Positions 1 through 6,761 of a stretch of 9,915 bases of DNA are shown one piece after another. Origin of the DNA: Saprospirales bacterium (lineage in GTDB: Bacteria > Bacteroidota > Bacteroidia > Chitinophagales > JADJOU01); assembly GCA_947461165.1 (NCBI GenBank), contig CANHJR010000023.1:1-9915 (forward strand), given 5' to 3'. A program made the translations under genes and the position numbers. The notes below the pieces were generated by a model. That model saw nothing but the letters and a program-made list of their open reading frames with translations, was not told the origin of the DNA and ran no database searches. Numbering within the stretch: position 1 is the stretch's first letter; every line of letters starts with the position of its first letter.

Positions 1-793
1 CAAATTGGAGATTGAGATTCATCTCCTCATTCTCCAGCATCTGAATATCCCCATTTAGAATGAGGCCAAGCTCGTTCAGTTGGATTTTATTATTGGTAAA
101 GCGGTATTTGTTCGTTAGCTTTTCGATGGCAATCTCCGAGGTATTACTCAAATGAACAGATTTCAAATAGGGAACGAATCCATTATAATAATCCATTGAT
201 TCGATGTCTGTCGAGCTCAAGTAGCTGGTATTGTTAGTTGAAAAATCACCCGATCCTCGATGATTCAAATGGACTATTTTAGCTGTTTTATTGGCAAAGT
301 AATCCTGGTAGTTGATGTTTATGTTTTCTAGTTGAATAGCACTAATATTCAGTGAGAATGGTTTAGATTCTTTGGAGGTTTTATCTTTTTGCACGATATT
401 CCAATTGGCTTGCCCACTTGTATCTACTATGGCATTGATGTTTGCACCTTCGATTTCGATGGCGTTTATTTGCATCGTTGCACCAGAAGTGAATATAGAT
501 TTGATATCTATCGCTAAGAGCAATTTATCGATATGGATCAACGTATCTCCTTCAAACTGATTTTTTCCTACAACATTAGGATTGGACAGAACCAAGGTGA
601 TATCGGGAAACCTTTTGATATTTTGTAGGAATGATACATCTACTTGACCAAGAGATAGGGTGGCGTTCAGCTTCTGGTTAGCGGCATTATTGGCAGCTTG
701 AATGATTTTATCTTTAAAAAGAAAAGGCGCCGCAATGCAAGCCAATATTAATAAAACCAATAAAATACCAATCCCGAACCGAAATTTCTTCAT
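1..793 (-). CDS. AsmA-family protein, N-terminal part (runs off left edge)
   Basis: The frame is open from an ATG at 793 down to the window edge, giving 264 residues with no stop, so the 3' part lies outside. The protein starts with a short basic stretch (MKKFRFG), then a hydrophobic helix at about residues 7-26, as expected for an inner-membrane anchor with the rest in the periplasm. After it come features typical of AsmA proteins: an amphipathic KIIQAANNAANQ stretch (about 29-40), FPDITLVLSNPNVVG (about 62-76), and the SGQANWNIV motif (about 126-134). The rest alternates hydrophobic and polar residues, as in repeated beta strands. AsmA-like proteins are linked to lipid transport and outer-membrane assembly between the two membranes; the exact job here is inferred. 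A perfect TATCTTTG promoter box lies just upstream and a terminator separates it from the next gene, so it is probably transcribed on its own. TamB is a related alternative, but the N-terminus reads more like AsmA. Confidence 0.85.
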   Translation of the reverse strand, partial: MKKFRFGIGILLVLLILACIAAPFLFKDKIIQAANNAANQKLNATLSLGQVDVSFLQNIKRFPDITLVLSNPNVVGKNQFEGDTLIHIDKLLLAIDIKSIFTSGATMQINAIEIEGANINAIVDTSGQANWNIVQKDKTSKESKPFSLNISAIQLENININYQDYFANKTAKIVHLNHRGSGDFSTNNTSYLSSTDIESMDYYNGFVPYLKSVHLSNTSEIAIEKLTNKYRFTNNKIQLNELGLILNGDIQMLENEEMNLNLQF

Positions 794-810
794 GGGTATA
801 TTTTAGATCA

Positions 811-818
811 CAAAGATA
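811..818 (-). promoter_or_regulatory. Bacteroidota -7 promoter box of the AsmA-family gene
   Basis: On the minus strand this reads TATCTTTG, an exact match to the Bacteroidota sigma-70 -7 consensus TAnnTTTG. It ends 17 bases before the ATG at 793, so the leader would be only about 10 bases. I see no clear TTTG -33 element 19-21 bases further upstream, so the call rests on the -7 box, its position and the terminator immediately upstream. Confidence 0.55.
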
Positions 819-863
819 CGTTATGTTTTGAATAGGCAGCGGTTAATGAGTTATAATAAAACA

Positions 864-895
864 AAAAGAGACCATTCTTTCGAATGGTCTCTTTT
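864..895 (-). terminator. Rho-independent terminator, perfect 14-bp stem
   Basis: The arms AAAAGAGACCATTC (864-877) and GAATGGTCTCTTTT (882-895) are perfectly complementary around a 4-base loop. Read on the minus strand, the stem runs into TTTTTGTTTT, a good U-tract. On the plus strand the T-run stops after four bases, so minus-strand termination looks stronger. It would end transcripts from the TamL-like gene or the small ORF and insulate the AsmA-family gene. Confidence 0.85.
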
Positions 896-917
896 CTGAA
901 ATTTTATAACAAATAAA

Positions 918-1019
918 TTAAAAAGGGTGTTTTGTTTCTGTGGTGATTATCGGTTTAACTTTATTTGTCTCGGCCCACAAATCACGTAAATCATTATTGT
1001 ATTCAGTTTTTCGTAACAT
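918..1019 (-). CDS. candidate 33-residue small protein
   Basis: An ATG at 1019 opens a frame of 33 codons ending in TAA, 22 bases before the terminator hairpin. The product begins MLRKTEYNNDLRDLWAETN, is mostly polar and charged, and has no membrane segment or signal peptide. In favour: the terminator sits where a short gene would need one, and the composition looks protein-like (acidic and basic residues, a single Trp). Against: there is no clear ribosome binding site or promoter box, the upstream stretch is a T-rich run on this strand, and I recognise no family. It could equally be part of a long 3' untranslated region of the TamL-like gene. Confidence 0.3.
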   Translation of the reverse strand: MLRKTEYNNDLRDLWAETNKVKPIITTETKHPF

Positions 1020-1129
1020 TACGACAATTAAAAATGGAAAAGGTTTAATGAAAAAATAAAAAAAATATTATTTGATGCCCACCCAAGAAAGATTAAGAAT
1101 AATGTTTAGGTATTAAAATGTTCAAGATC

Positions 1130-1145
1130 AATCACTTAAGTGATT
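1130..1145. repeat. 16-bp perfect palindrome
   Basis: AATCACTTAAGTGATT is identical on both strands. It lies about 70 bases downstream of the TamL-like stop codon. No T-run follows it, so it does not look like a terminator; a dimeric regulator site or an mRNA-stability hairpin is possible. The half-site word GTGATTT recurs at 1158-1164. Confidence 0.45.
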
Positions 1146-1213
1146 TCAAAAGACTACGTGATTTATGTTGTTACGTTTGCAATTTCACATCAAACGCTCA
1201 TACCAATTCTACA

Positions 1214-3505
1214 TTAAAACGGAAAACCAACGGCAAAGTTCAAAACCACATTATTGCTGATCCAATTGCTATTGGAGATACTGGCGTCGGAAATCACCCA
1301 GTCGCGCTCTGAGAGATATGGCACCCTGATTGGAATCCCTAAGTCAAGTCTCATTACAAAATAATTGAAATCTAAACGCAAGCCTGCTCCGGACCCAATA
1401 TAAAATTGCTTATAAAACTGATCAAACTTGAACAAGGCATCTTCGCTTGGATGAAAATCTCTGGAGGTATTCCAAATGTTTCCCATATCCATAAATAAAG
1501 CACCTTTGAAGATACTTATGATATTGAATCGATACTCTAAATTTGCTTCGATCATCAAATTGCCAAGTTGATCCCGAGGCACTCTGCTCGTATCCGTGTC
1601 AAAAAATCCTGGATTATAACTGCCTGGACCTATGGTTCTAGCTTGAAAAGCTCTCAAAGAGTATTGCCCACCGAGAAAGAACTGACGAACGTAAGGCAGT
1701 CTAGACGAATTCCCATAAGGCAATCCAATACCAAAACGCAATCGACTATGAAGGGATGACTTTTTGGTTAAAAAATTATTGTTGATGATTTCTGATTGCA
1801 ATTTAATGAATTGTGAGACATCGATATTGTTGATGGTTAATCTAGCACTATCTGTTAGATTGAGTACTTTGTTTCCAATAAATGCCGAATTGCCAGCAAG
1901 TTCTAATTGATTGAAAAAGGTAAAACTATTCTTCTGTAGTTTTCCATAATTTCCTCTACGCAAAAAGCTAAAATTGGAACCGAGAATAAATGCCGGTGTA
2001 AAACTCGATCTCAAAAATGGATTCAAATCCAATGATTTTTCAAAATCAGGCTGAATGGATCCTTCTGGAATAATGATATAGTTAAAAGATAATGGTGAGT
2101 AACTAAATTTATTCGCTCTCTTTTTGGTCCATTCATATCCTGCTGAAGCACCAATATTATGGAGGTCATAGAATCCTAGTCTTTTCGAATAGGTATAATT
2201 TGAGGTGATATTGGTGTGACTAATTAAGTATGACTTGTTATTGTTTAGAAACCAAAATGGCACCATAAATTTCTCTATCGTATAGCTCGCACTTCCTGTG
2301 AGATCGAGTCTGGAAACAAAGCCAGGTTGATTATTATTGGTCTCGTTGAGATACACATTCATATCGACAGATCCTGAGAGCGATAACGAGAGACGATCCG
2401 CTTTTTTGGTCAAATTACGATTGCTATAACTCAACTGTGTACTTGTACCGAGAAGTCCCAAAGTAGAGTTGTATACACTCTGTCCTATGGAAATTGTTTT
2501 TTTCTTGTATGGCGTTAAGGAATAGTATAAATCTAATTTGCGGTTGGCCTGCGACTTAAGAAGGATGCTGGAATTGATCAATTTAAAATTATTGAGATCA
2601 GAGAATCGCTGAATGGTGTAATCTATTTCTTCTTTGGAGAGCAAGGAATCCTTGTGTTGATATACAAATCTTGTCAAAAATTTTTCATTATAGTTCTTGG
2701 GAACACCTTGAATGAAACGAATGTTCCCAAAGTTAGACTGGTTTTTTTCTGAAATTTTGCCAATGGCCTCATCGACATGATTGACCAAAATCCGAATGCT
2801 ATCCAATTTGTATTGCATAAAATTGGTTGTATCCGTTTCCTCCAAAATTTTGACATAAACGTCAAGCTCGTGCGTTGTTTTAAATGTATCAAAGCGAAAC
2901 TTGATAAACTCCTTATTGAACGTATAGTAGCCATTGTTGCTGCCAATTCTGGTAATTCGATCGATCTCTTGACTGAAATTGGCGATTTTAAACTCATCCT
3001 TTGGTTGAATAAACGACTTGTTGCGGTTACGAGCGATGAGTCGTTGAATTTCAGAAGAGGAATCAAAAAAAACATTTCGAATCTTATAGACATCTCCTGG
3101 TTCGATCAAGTAACTGACAACAGTTCGTTTACTCTTTGTTTTATAGGTTACAGTCACCTTACTATCAAAATAGCCTTGGTTAAAATAAAAATTCTCAAAA
3201 ATGACCTTGCTTGGCGCTATCTTTGAACTATCAAAAAAAATGGGCGAATTACCAATTTTGGACTTCATATATTGTGTGAACTTCGTGATTTTTTTCTTGT
3301 TGTAAAAAGCCCAAATATGCTGAGAAAGAGGTAACCCAAAAACTCGTTTGTTCGGCTTTTGAAGCGGTAAGGCAAATAATTCGTCCTTGAAGAAAAAGTC
3401 ATTAATCAAATCAGCTTCCTTGCCCAGTTCTTTGATTTCATTCCTTACCATGACTGACTGACCATCTGGAACTTGCTTATAAATATTGCAAGAAACCTGA
3501 ATCAA
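1214..3505 (-). CDS. tamL: BamA/TamA-family outer-membrane protein, TamL-like lipoprotein
   Basis: An Omp85-superfamily protein of 763 residues counted from a TTG at 3505. The N-terminal 340 residues contain POTRA-like units (for example YKIRNVFFDSS at 140-150 and YTIQRFSDLNNFKLI at 296-310). The C-terminal half is a 16-stranded-barrel type domain with GGQYSLRAFQAR at 612-623, in the place of the conserved VRGF motif, then GALFMDMGNIWN (668-679), YIGSGAGLRLDF (702-713) and a terminal Phe. Such proteins insert or export material at the outer membrane; the Bacteroidota form TamL is a lipoprotein partner of TamB. The TTG start leaves only five residues before the VSC lipobox-like Cys at residue 6. 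Reading upstream in frame to the stop at 3562-3560 gives a classic lipoprotein signal (KARANFYLLCFILLIQVSC), but the only possible starts there are ATA (3547), ACG (3559) or similar rare codons. The true protein is probably about 777-781 residues. The symbol is tentative; the Omp85 family call is firm. Confidence 0.88.
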   Translation of the reverse strand: MIQVSCNIYKQVPDGQSVMVRNEIKELGKEADLINDFFFKDELFALPLQKPNKRVFGLPLSQHIWAFYNKKKITKFTQYMKSKIGNSPIFFDSSKIAPSKVIFENFYFNQGYFDSKVTVTYKTKSKRTVVSYLIEPGDVYKIRNVFFDSSSEIQRLIARNRNKSFIQPKDEFKIANFSQEIDRITRIGSNNGYYTFNKEFIKFRFDTFKTTHELDVYVKILEETDTTNFMQYKLDSIRILVNHVDEAIGKISEKNQSNFGNIRFIQGVPKNYNEKFLTRFVYQHKDSLLSKEEIDYTIQRFSDLNNFKLINSSILLKSQANRKLDLYYSLTPYKKKTISIGQSVYNSTLGLLGTSTQLSYSNRNLTKKADRLSLSLSGSVDMNVYLNETNNNQPGFVSRLDLTGSASYTIEKFMVPFWFLNNNKSYLISHTNITSNYTYSKRLGFYDLHNIGASAGYEWTKKRANKFSYSPLSFNYIIIPEGSIQPDFEKSLDLNPFLRSSFTPAFILGSNFSFLRRGNYGKLQKNSFTFFNQLELAGNSAFIGNKVLNLTDSARLTINNIDVSQFIKLQSEIINNNFLTKKSSLHSRLRFGIGLPYGNSSRLPYVRQFFLGGQYSLRAFQARTIGPGSYNPGFFDTDTSRVPRDQLGNLMIEANLEYRFNIISIFKGALFMDMGNIWNTSRDFHPSEDALFKFDQFYKQFYIGSGAGLRLDFNYFVMRLDLGIPIRVPYLSERDWVISDASISNSNWISNNVVLNFAVGFPF

Positions 3506-3595
3506 CAGAATGAAGCAAAGTAAATAAAAATTAGCTCGTGCTTTTATGGTCTTTGTCGTTTATTTGTAGTATAAATAGTCTATCTATTAGAACCT

Positions 3596-4327
3596 ATGGC
3601 CACAAATTTACGAATAAAAATTATTAAGTCCCTACAGCAAAAAAAAAATAGGCTCGAACATCGACTATTTGTTGCTGAAGGTCGAAAACTTGTTCTGGAA
3701 CTATTAGATAGTAAATTTGCTAAAAACATAGATGCGATCTATACGACGGCGGATTTTGTAGACAAGCATCCATTTTCTCATCCCAAGCTAGAGGTCGTTG
3801 GAACGAAGGATATAGAGAGAATGACGAGTCTGCAGACGACGCCTGAGATTTTGGCAGTCGTGCATTTTTTGCCAGAACCGAATCTCAAGAGTCCATCAAA
3901 ATTGACGCTTTACTTGGACGGTATTCAGGATCCGGGCAATTTAGGCACTATCCTTCGCACTGCGGAATGGTATGGGCTAAAACAGATCATCATGTCGCCA
4001 AATTGCGTCGATATATATAATCCAATGGCCATTCAAGCTACCATGGGATCGATATTTCGAGTAGAAGTAGGTACCAAAAACTTGAGCGATTATTTGGCAG
4101 CAAACTCATTCTCACAAGTTATTGGAACTACGTTGGGCGGTATCAATATTCGAGATTTTGAAGTGAAATATCCGTGCCTAATCGTTTTAGGAAGTGAGTC
4201 GCACGGTATGCAGGTAGAAAATCAAAAGCGCTGTTCAGACTTGGTGACCATCCCTAATTTTGGATCTGGAGAATCGCTCAATGTGACCATCGCTGCTGCA
4301 ATTGCAATGGATCGATTCACAAGTTAA
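3596..4327 (+). CDS. SpoU/TrmH-family RNA 2'-O-ribose methyltransferase
   Basis: A 243-residue SPOUT-class enzyme that transfers methyl from S-adenosylmethionine to a ribose 2'-OH in rRNA or tRNA. Residues 1-95 form the small N-terminal substrate-binding domain (RLFVAEGRKLVLELL, 23-37). The catalytic knot domain shows all three SpoU motifs. Motif 1 is DGIQDPGNLGTILRTAEW (108-125) with the catalytic Arg at 121; motif 2 is IVLGSESHGM (196-205); motif 3 is IPNFGSGESLNVTIAAAIAM (219-238). Length matches the usual RlmB/TsnR-like group, but the modified nucleotide cannot be told from sequence, so no symbol is given. It is divergent from the TamL-like gene with a short shared upstream region, and the uracil-DNA glycosylase gene starts 12 bases after its stop, suggesting co-transcription. 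Confidence 0.93.
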   Translation: MATNLRIKIIKSLQQKKNRLEHRLFVAEGRKLVLELLDSKFAKNIDAIYTTADFVDKHPFSHPKLEVVGTKDIERMTSLQTTPEILAVVHFLPEPNLKSPSKLTLYLDGIQDPGNLGTILRTAEWYGLKQIIMSPNCVDIYNPMAIQATMGSIFRVEVGTKNLSDYLAANSFSQVIGTTLGGINIRDFEVKYPCLIVLGSESHGMQVENQKRCSDLVTIPNFGSGESLNVTIAAAIAMDRFTS

Positions 4328-4339
4328 AATCTAGCTTTT

Positions 4340-4999
4340 ATGTTTGAAATTCCAGATAATGATTGGAAAGACTTATTCTCAGCATACGCTGTTTTATTGA
4401 ATCCAATTCGGACAAAGCTAGAATTGGATGCTTCGCTAGGACTGGAAATATACCCTCCTAAACACCAAATTTTCCGTGCATTTGAATGTTGTCCACTTTC
4501 AGATCTCAAAGTAGTCATCATTGGTCAAGACCCTTACCATGGAACAGGAGAAGCCAATGGACTCTGTTTCTCCGTCAATGAAGGGGTGAAAATTCCACCT
4601 TCACTTCGAAATCTATTTCAGGAGCTTTATGAAAATGACCCTTTGGTGCCAAATCCTCGAAGCACAGACCTAGTCGACTGGGCAAGGCAAGGGGTTCTCT
4701 TGATCAATTCCGTCCTAACAGTTGAAAAAGACAAAGCAGGCAGTCATTCAGACTATGGATGGCAGGTTGTCACGGACGGGGTCATTCGAGAGATTTCAAG
4801 GAAACCAAATCCTGTTGTTTTTATTCTTCTTGGAAATTATGCAAAAACGAAGTCCAAACTCATTGGGAGCCATCATCACATCATCGAAGCACCGCATCCT
4901 TCGCCATTATCTGTATATCGAGGGTTTTATGGCTCCAAAATCTTCCAAAAATGCAATGATTTTCTGGAGAAGAATGCGATGAAGGGCATTCAATGGTGA
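4340..4999 (+). CDS. ung: uracil-DNA glycosylase, family 1
   Basis: A complete 219-residue cytoplasmic enzyme that removes uracil from DNA and starts base-excision repair. Visible motifs: the water-activating loop GQDPYHG (62-68, catalytic Asp64, Tyr66 excluding thymine), the uracil-stacking Phe77 in GLCFSV, Asn123 in LLINSVLTV that reads uracil, and the DNA-intercalating loop HPSPLSVYRGF (186-196) with catalytic His186. The length fits family 1. The segment VVFILLGNYAK (159-169) has Leu where many homologues have Trp (LWG), a mild variation away from the active residues. It starts 12 bases after the RNA methyltransferase gene, and a weak hairpin follows its stop. Confidence 0.96.
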   Translation: MFEIPDNDWKDLFSAYAVLLNPIRTKLELDASLGLEIYPPKHQIFRAFECCPLSDLKVVIIGQDPYHGTGEANGLCFSVNEGVKIPPSLRNLFQELYENDPLVPNPRSTDLVDWARQGVLLINSVLTVEKDKAGSHSDYGWQVVTDGVIREISRKPNPVVFILLGNYAKTKSKLIGSHHHIIEAPHPSPLSVYRGFYGSKIFQKCNDFLEKNAMKGIQW

Positions 5000-5010
5000 T
5001 TTTTGATATC

Positions 5011-5035
5011 TGGACTAGCTGAGTCTACATTTTTT
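5011..5035 (+). terminator. weak possible terminator after ung
   Basis: A 6-bp stem (5011-5016 with 5022-5027, one G-T pair, loop AGCTG) is followed after two bases by six T residues. The stem is short, so it may only partly separate ung from the tRNA gene promoter that follows. Confidence 0.35.
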
Positions 5036-5059
5036 AGCAACTCGTTTTCCAAATCAGAT

Positions 5060-5067
5060 TATATTTG
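5060..5067 (+). promoter_or_regulatory. -7 promoter box of the tRNA-Leu gene
   Basis: TATATTTG matches the Bacteroidota TAnnTTTG consensus exactly and ends 16 bases before the mature tRNA 5' end, leaving a leader of roughly 10 bases. No convincing -33 TTTG is seen at the usual spacing. Confidence 0.55.
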
Positions 5068-5083
5068 CATTCCAATTTTCAAA

Positions 5084-5164
5084 GGCCTAGTGGAGAAACG
5101 GTAGACTCGCCATCTTGAGGGGGTGGTGCCGCAAGGCGTGGTGGTTCAAATCCACTCTAGGTCA
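5084..5164 (+). tRNA. tRNA-Leu (anticodon GAG)
   Basis: The full cloverleaf can be folded by eye. The acceptor stem pairs GGCCTAG (5084-5090) with CTAGGTC (5157-5163), including one G-T pair, and the discriminator is A at 5164. The D arm has GAG/CTC and GGTAGA in the loop. The anticodon stem CCATC/GGTGG encloses the loop TTGAGGG with GAG at 5117-5119. A long class II variable arm (TGCC-GCAA-GGCG) and a T arm with loop TTCAAAT follow. The class II arm plus A73 fit leucine, and GAG reads CUC and CUU codons. CCA is not encoded (the genome continues CATTC), so it must be added after transcription. It has its own promoter box and a strong terminator. Confidence 0.95.
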
Positions 5165-5169
5165 CATTC

Positions 5170-5208
5170 AACATCAATAGCAATCCAAATGGGTTGCTAT
5201 TGATGTTT
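5170..5208 (+). terminator. bidirectional terminator of the tRNA, overlapping the convergent gene's 3' end
   Basis: The arms AACATCAATAGCAA (5170-5183) and TTGCTATTGATGTT (5194-5207) pair perfectly. Three further pairs (TCC with GGG, one of them T-G) close a 4-base AAAT loop, giving a 17-bp stem starting six bases after the tRNA. TTTT ends the right arm on the plus strand. The right arm contains the last codons and TAG stop (5197-5199) of the minus-strand hydrolase gene, so it can serve both convergent units. Confidence 0.85.
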
Positions 5209-6108
5209 TAGAAAACCAATCAATTCCCTTAAAAATGCTTCAGAAAGCAGTCGATCTGGATCGTTGTAGGCTTTCATATTGTCCTTGGTGTCTTCAGATA
5301 CCGTTTTTAGTACATGATTCATATTTGTGATGATTCGCTTTTGTGACCGGGAATTGCTTGTAAAAAGCTGGTTTGCGTCATCTATCGAGGTTTGTAGGTC
5401 CTTGTCGCCTTGAAGAATTAAAATTGGTATTTGTAATCCTGCTATGGCCTTTTGAGGGTCATGTTGGAACCAACTTCTCATATATGGTTGTACGGACTTT
5501 CGAAACAAGGAATTGAAAACAATAGGCACATCGAGTATGGATCCTCCCATAACCAAGGTATCCATCATGCGTCCAGCTACTTTTTGCATCGTATCGGGAT
5601 ACTTCGCTAGTTGCTTTCGAATGGCCTGATCTGCTGGATATCCTGGTCCTGCTATGGAGACGAACTTCGATACCTTTTTATTGATAGCCAAAATTCCTAT
5701 GAGTGATCCTTCGCTATGTCCTAAGATATACTTCGAGCCAAATCGTTTGTCTTTGACTAGAAAATCGAGCCAAAAACCAGCATCACACACACTATGATCG
5801 AAGAGCATGTTGTCCTCTTTGAGAGTCGTTTTAGACTTGCCAATTCCGCGCTTGTCGTATCTTAGAGAGGCGATTCCGTGCTTTTCTAGACTATCGGCAA
5901 TCATGCGCAGGGAGTTGTTTTTCATCATAGAATTGTTGCCATCACGATCTGTAGGACCTGATCCAGCGATGATCAAAGCGATAGGACAAGATTTGCAGAT
6001 GGAGGGCACGGTTAGGGTTCCATACAAATCAACCGAATCGGGTCGAATAGTGACATCCTGTGCGTGAAGCCTAGAAATAAGCAGGATAAACACGAGAACT
6101 TTCTTCAT
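5197..6108 (-). CDS. exported alpha/beta hydrolase
   Basis: A 303-residue alpha/beta-hydrolase-fold protein. Residues 1-16 (MKKVLVFILLISRLHA) are a Sec signal peptide with likely cleavage before Gln17, placing the enzyme in the periplasm or outside. The nucleophile elbow GHSEGS (130-135) gives Ser132; the oxyanion region is AGSGPTDRDGN (48-58); RYDKRGIGKS (83-92) is a family hallmark; the acid is probably Asp235 in LQGDKD; and the base is His265 in NMNH. The triad is therefore complete. It resembles exported esterase or peptidase-like hydrolases, but the substrate is unknown. Its ATG overlaps the stop of the SdpI-like gene in ATGA (4 bases), indicating translational coupling, and it is the last gene of a four-gene operon. 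The stop codon lies inside the terminator hairpin shared with the tRNA. Confidence 0.9.
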   Translation of the reverse strand: MKKVLVFILLISRLHAQDVTIRPDSVDLYGTLTVPSICKSCPIALIIAGSGPTDRDGNNSMMKNNSLRMIADSLEKHGIASLRYDKRGIGKSKTTLKEDNMLFDHSVCDAGFWLDFLVKDKRFGSKYILGHSEGSLIGILAINKKVSKFVSIAGPGYPADQAIRKQLAKYPDTMQKVAGRMMDTLVMGGSILDVPIVFNSLFRKSVQPYMRSWFQHDPQKAIAGLQIPILILQGDKDLQTSIDDANQLFTSNSRSQKRIITNMNHVLKTVSEDTKDNMKAYNDPDRLLSEAFLRELIGFLKHQ

Positions 6109-6743
6109 GATTTATTAATTTGAGATGAACGATAAAAAGAATAGCCAACGATGCCAAGTACAAAGGCGATTAGCAACCCAAAAAGAACATTCATTGTGTT
6201 CGGATTGAAGACGATAAATGGAACTACAATAAAAGCTAACCCTAGAAATGAAAAGCCATACGAAGCCAATCGATGGGTGTCTTTCCATACCTCATCCGAA
6301 TTTAAGGTCCAAGGAGTGCGAATACCGATAAAAAAATTGGGTCGCATCGCAGGCATAAAATTGCCGATGGATAAAAATAATAATCCGATGATAGCCAATA
6401 AGATTCGTCCATCAAATCGAGTGGCATCGATCGAGATGTATATCATATAACAAGAAAGAATGACGAAAGAAAAGCAAAACATAACAGCAAAGCGATGAAA
6501 TGCTGATCCCATATCCTTCAATTGGTTTTTCGGGTCAAATTTGACAGAAAACCATAAAATGATGGCCACAATAGCTGGTAACATCGCTTGAATAATGGTC
6601 GATGACTTGCTACTATAGTCGTCGGGTTTCATGTCAAGCCCAAAATGAGTAGGAACCGTTTCTGGCAATTGTGAATATACAGACCAAAGATAAACCACTG
6701 GAATGCAGCATAGAATGACAATAAGAAAGTTGTACTTTTTCAT
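6105..6743 (-). CDS. SdpI-family membrane protein (DUF1648 plus SdpI domain)
   Basis: A 212-residue inner-membrane protein with about six hydrophobic segments (roughly 5-23, 50-66, 83-106, 113-127, 162-179, 184-203). The N-terminal part has the DUF1648 signature LPETVPTHFGLDMKPD (26-41). The central SdpI signature is GNFMPAMRPNFFIGIRTPW (127-145), followed by the conserved W and H of EVWKDTHR (151-158). In Bacillus subtilis, SdpI protects against the SDP toxin and also sequesters the repressor SdpR at the membrane. Whether this one does either is inference from the family and from the SdpR-like gene in the same operon. It overlaps the hydrolase start by 4 bases and lies 18 bases after the preceding membrane-protein gene. 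Confidence 0.9.
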   Translation of the reverse strand: MKKYNFLIVILCCIPVVYLWSVYSQLPETVPTHFGLDMKPDDYSSKSSTIIQAMLPAIVAIILWFSVKFDPKNQLKDMGSAFHRFAVMFCFSFVILSCYMIYISIDATRFDGRILLAIIGLLFLSIGNFMPAMRPNFFIGIRTPWTLNSDEVWKDTHRLASYGFSFLGLAFIVVPFIVFNPNTMNVLFGLLIAFVLGIVGYSFYRSSQINKS

Positions 6744-6761
6744 AATAATGATTAAATTTTT

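Larger units (their letters stand above)
794..1213. other. 420-base intergenic region between the AsmA and TamL-like genes
   Basis: This AT-rich spacer holds, from left to right, the -7 box for the AsmA-family gene, a perfect hairpin terminator (864-895), a candidate 33-residue minus-strand ORF (918-1019), a long A/T homopolymer-rich stretch (about 1030-1072), and a 16-bp palindrome (1130-1145). A 10-base word, tacgtgattt at 1155-1164, recurs inverted at 979-988 inside the small ORF. No RNA gene was recognised. Confidence 0.7.

Noticed and set aside
372..560. 62-codon plus-strand frame with hydrophobic residues
   Set aside because: Antisense to the AsmA-family gene, whose frame carries recognisable motifs throughout.
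1118..1312. 64-codon plus-strand frame, including an LRDLC stretch similar to LRDLW in the small minus-strand ORF
   Set aside because: About half of it is antisense to the conserved C-terminus of the TamL-like gene, there is no promoter box or ribosome site, and the similarity is a few residues only, explained by a shared 10-base word.
2777..3226. 149-codon plus-strand frame and the overlapping 139-codon minus-strand frame at 2674-3093
   Set aside because: Both lie fully within the POTRA-coding part of the TamL-like gene in other frames and show no protein family features.
4722..4982. two overlapping plus-strand frames inside ung
   Set aside because: Out-of-frame shadows of ung, whose own frame contains all catalytic motifs.
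6151..6450. 99-codon plus-strand frame
   Set aside because: Antisense to the SdpI signature region of a well-supported gene.
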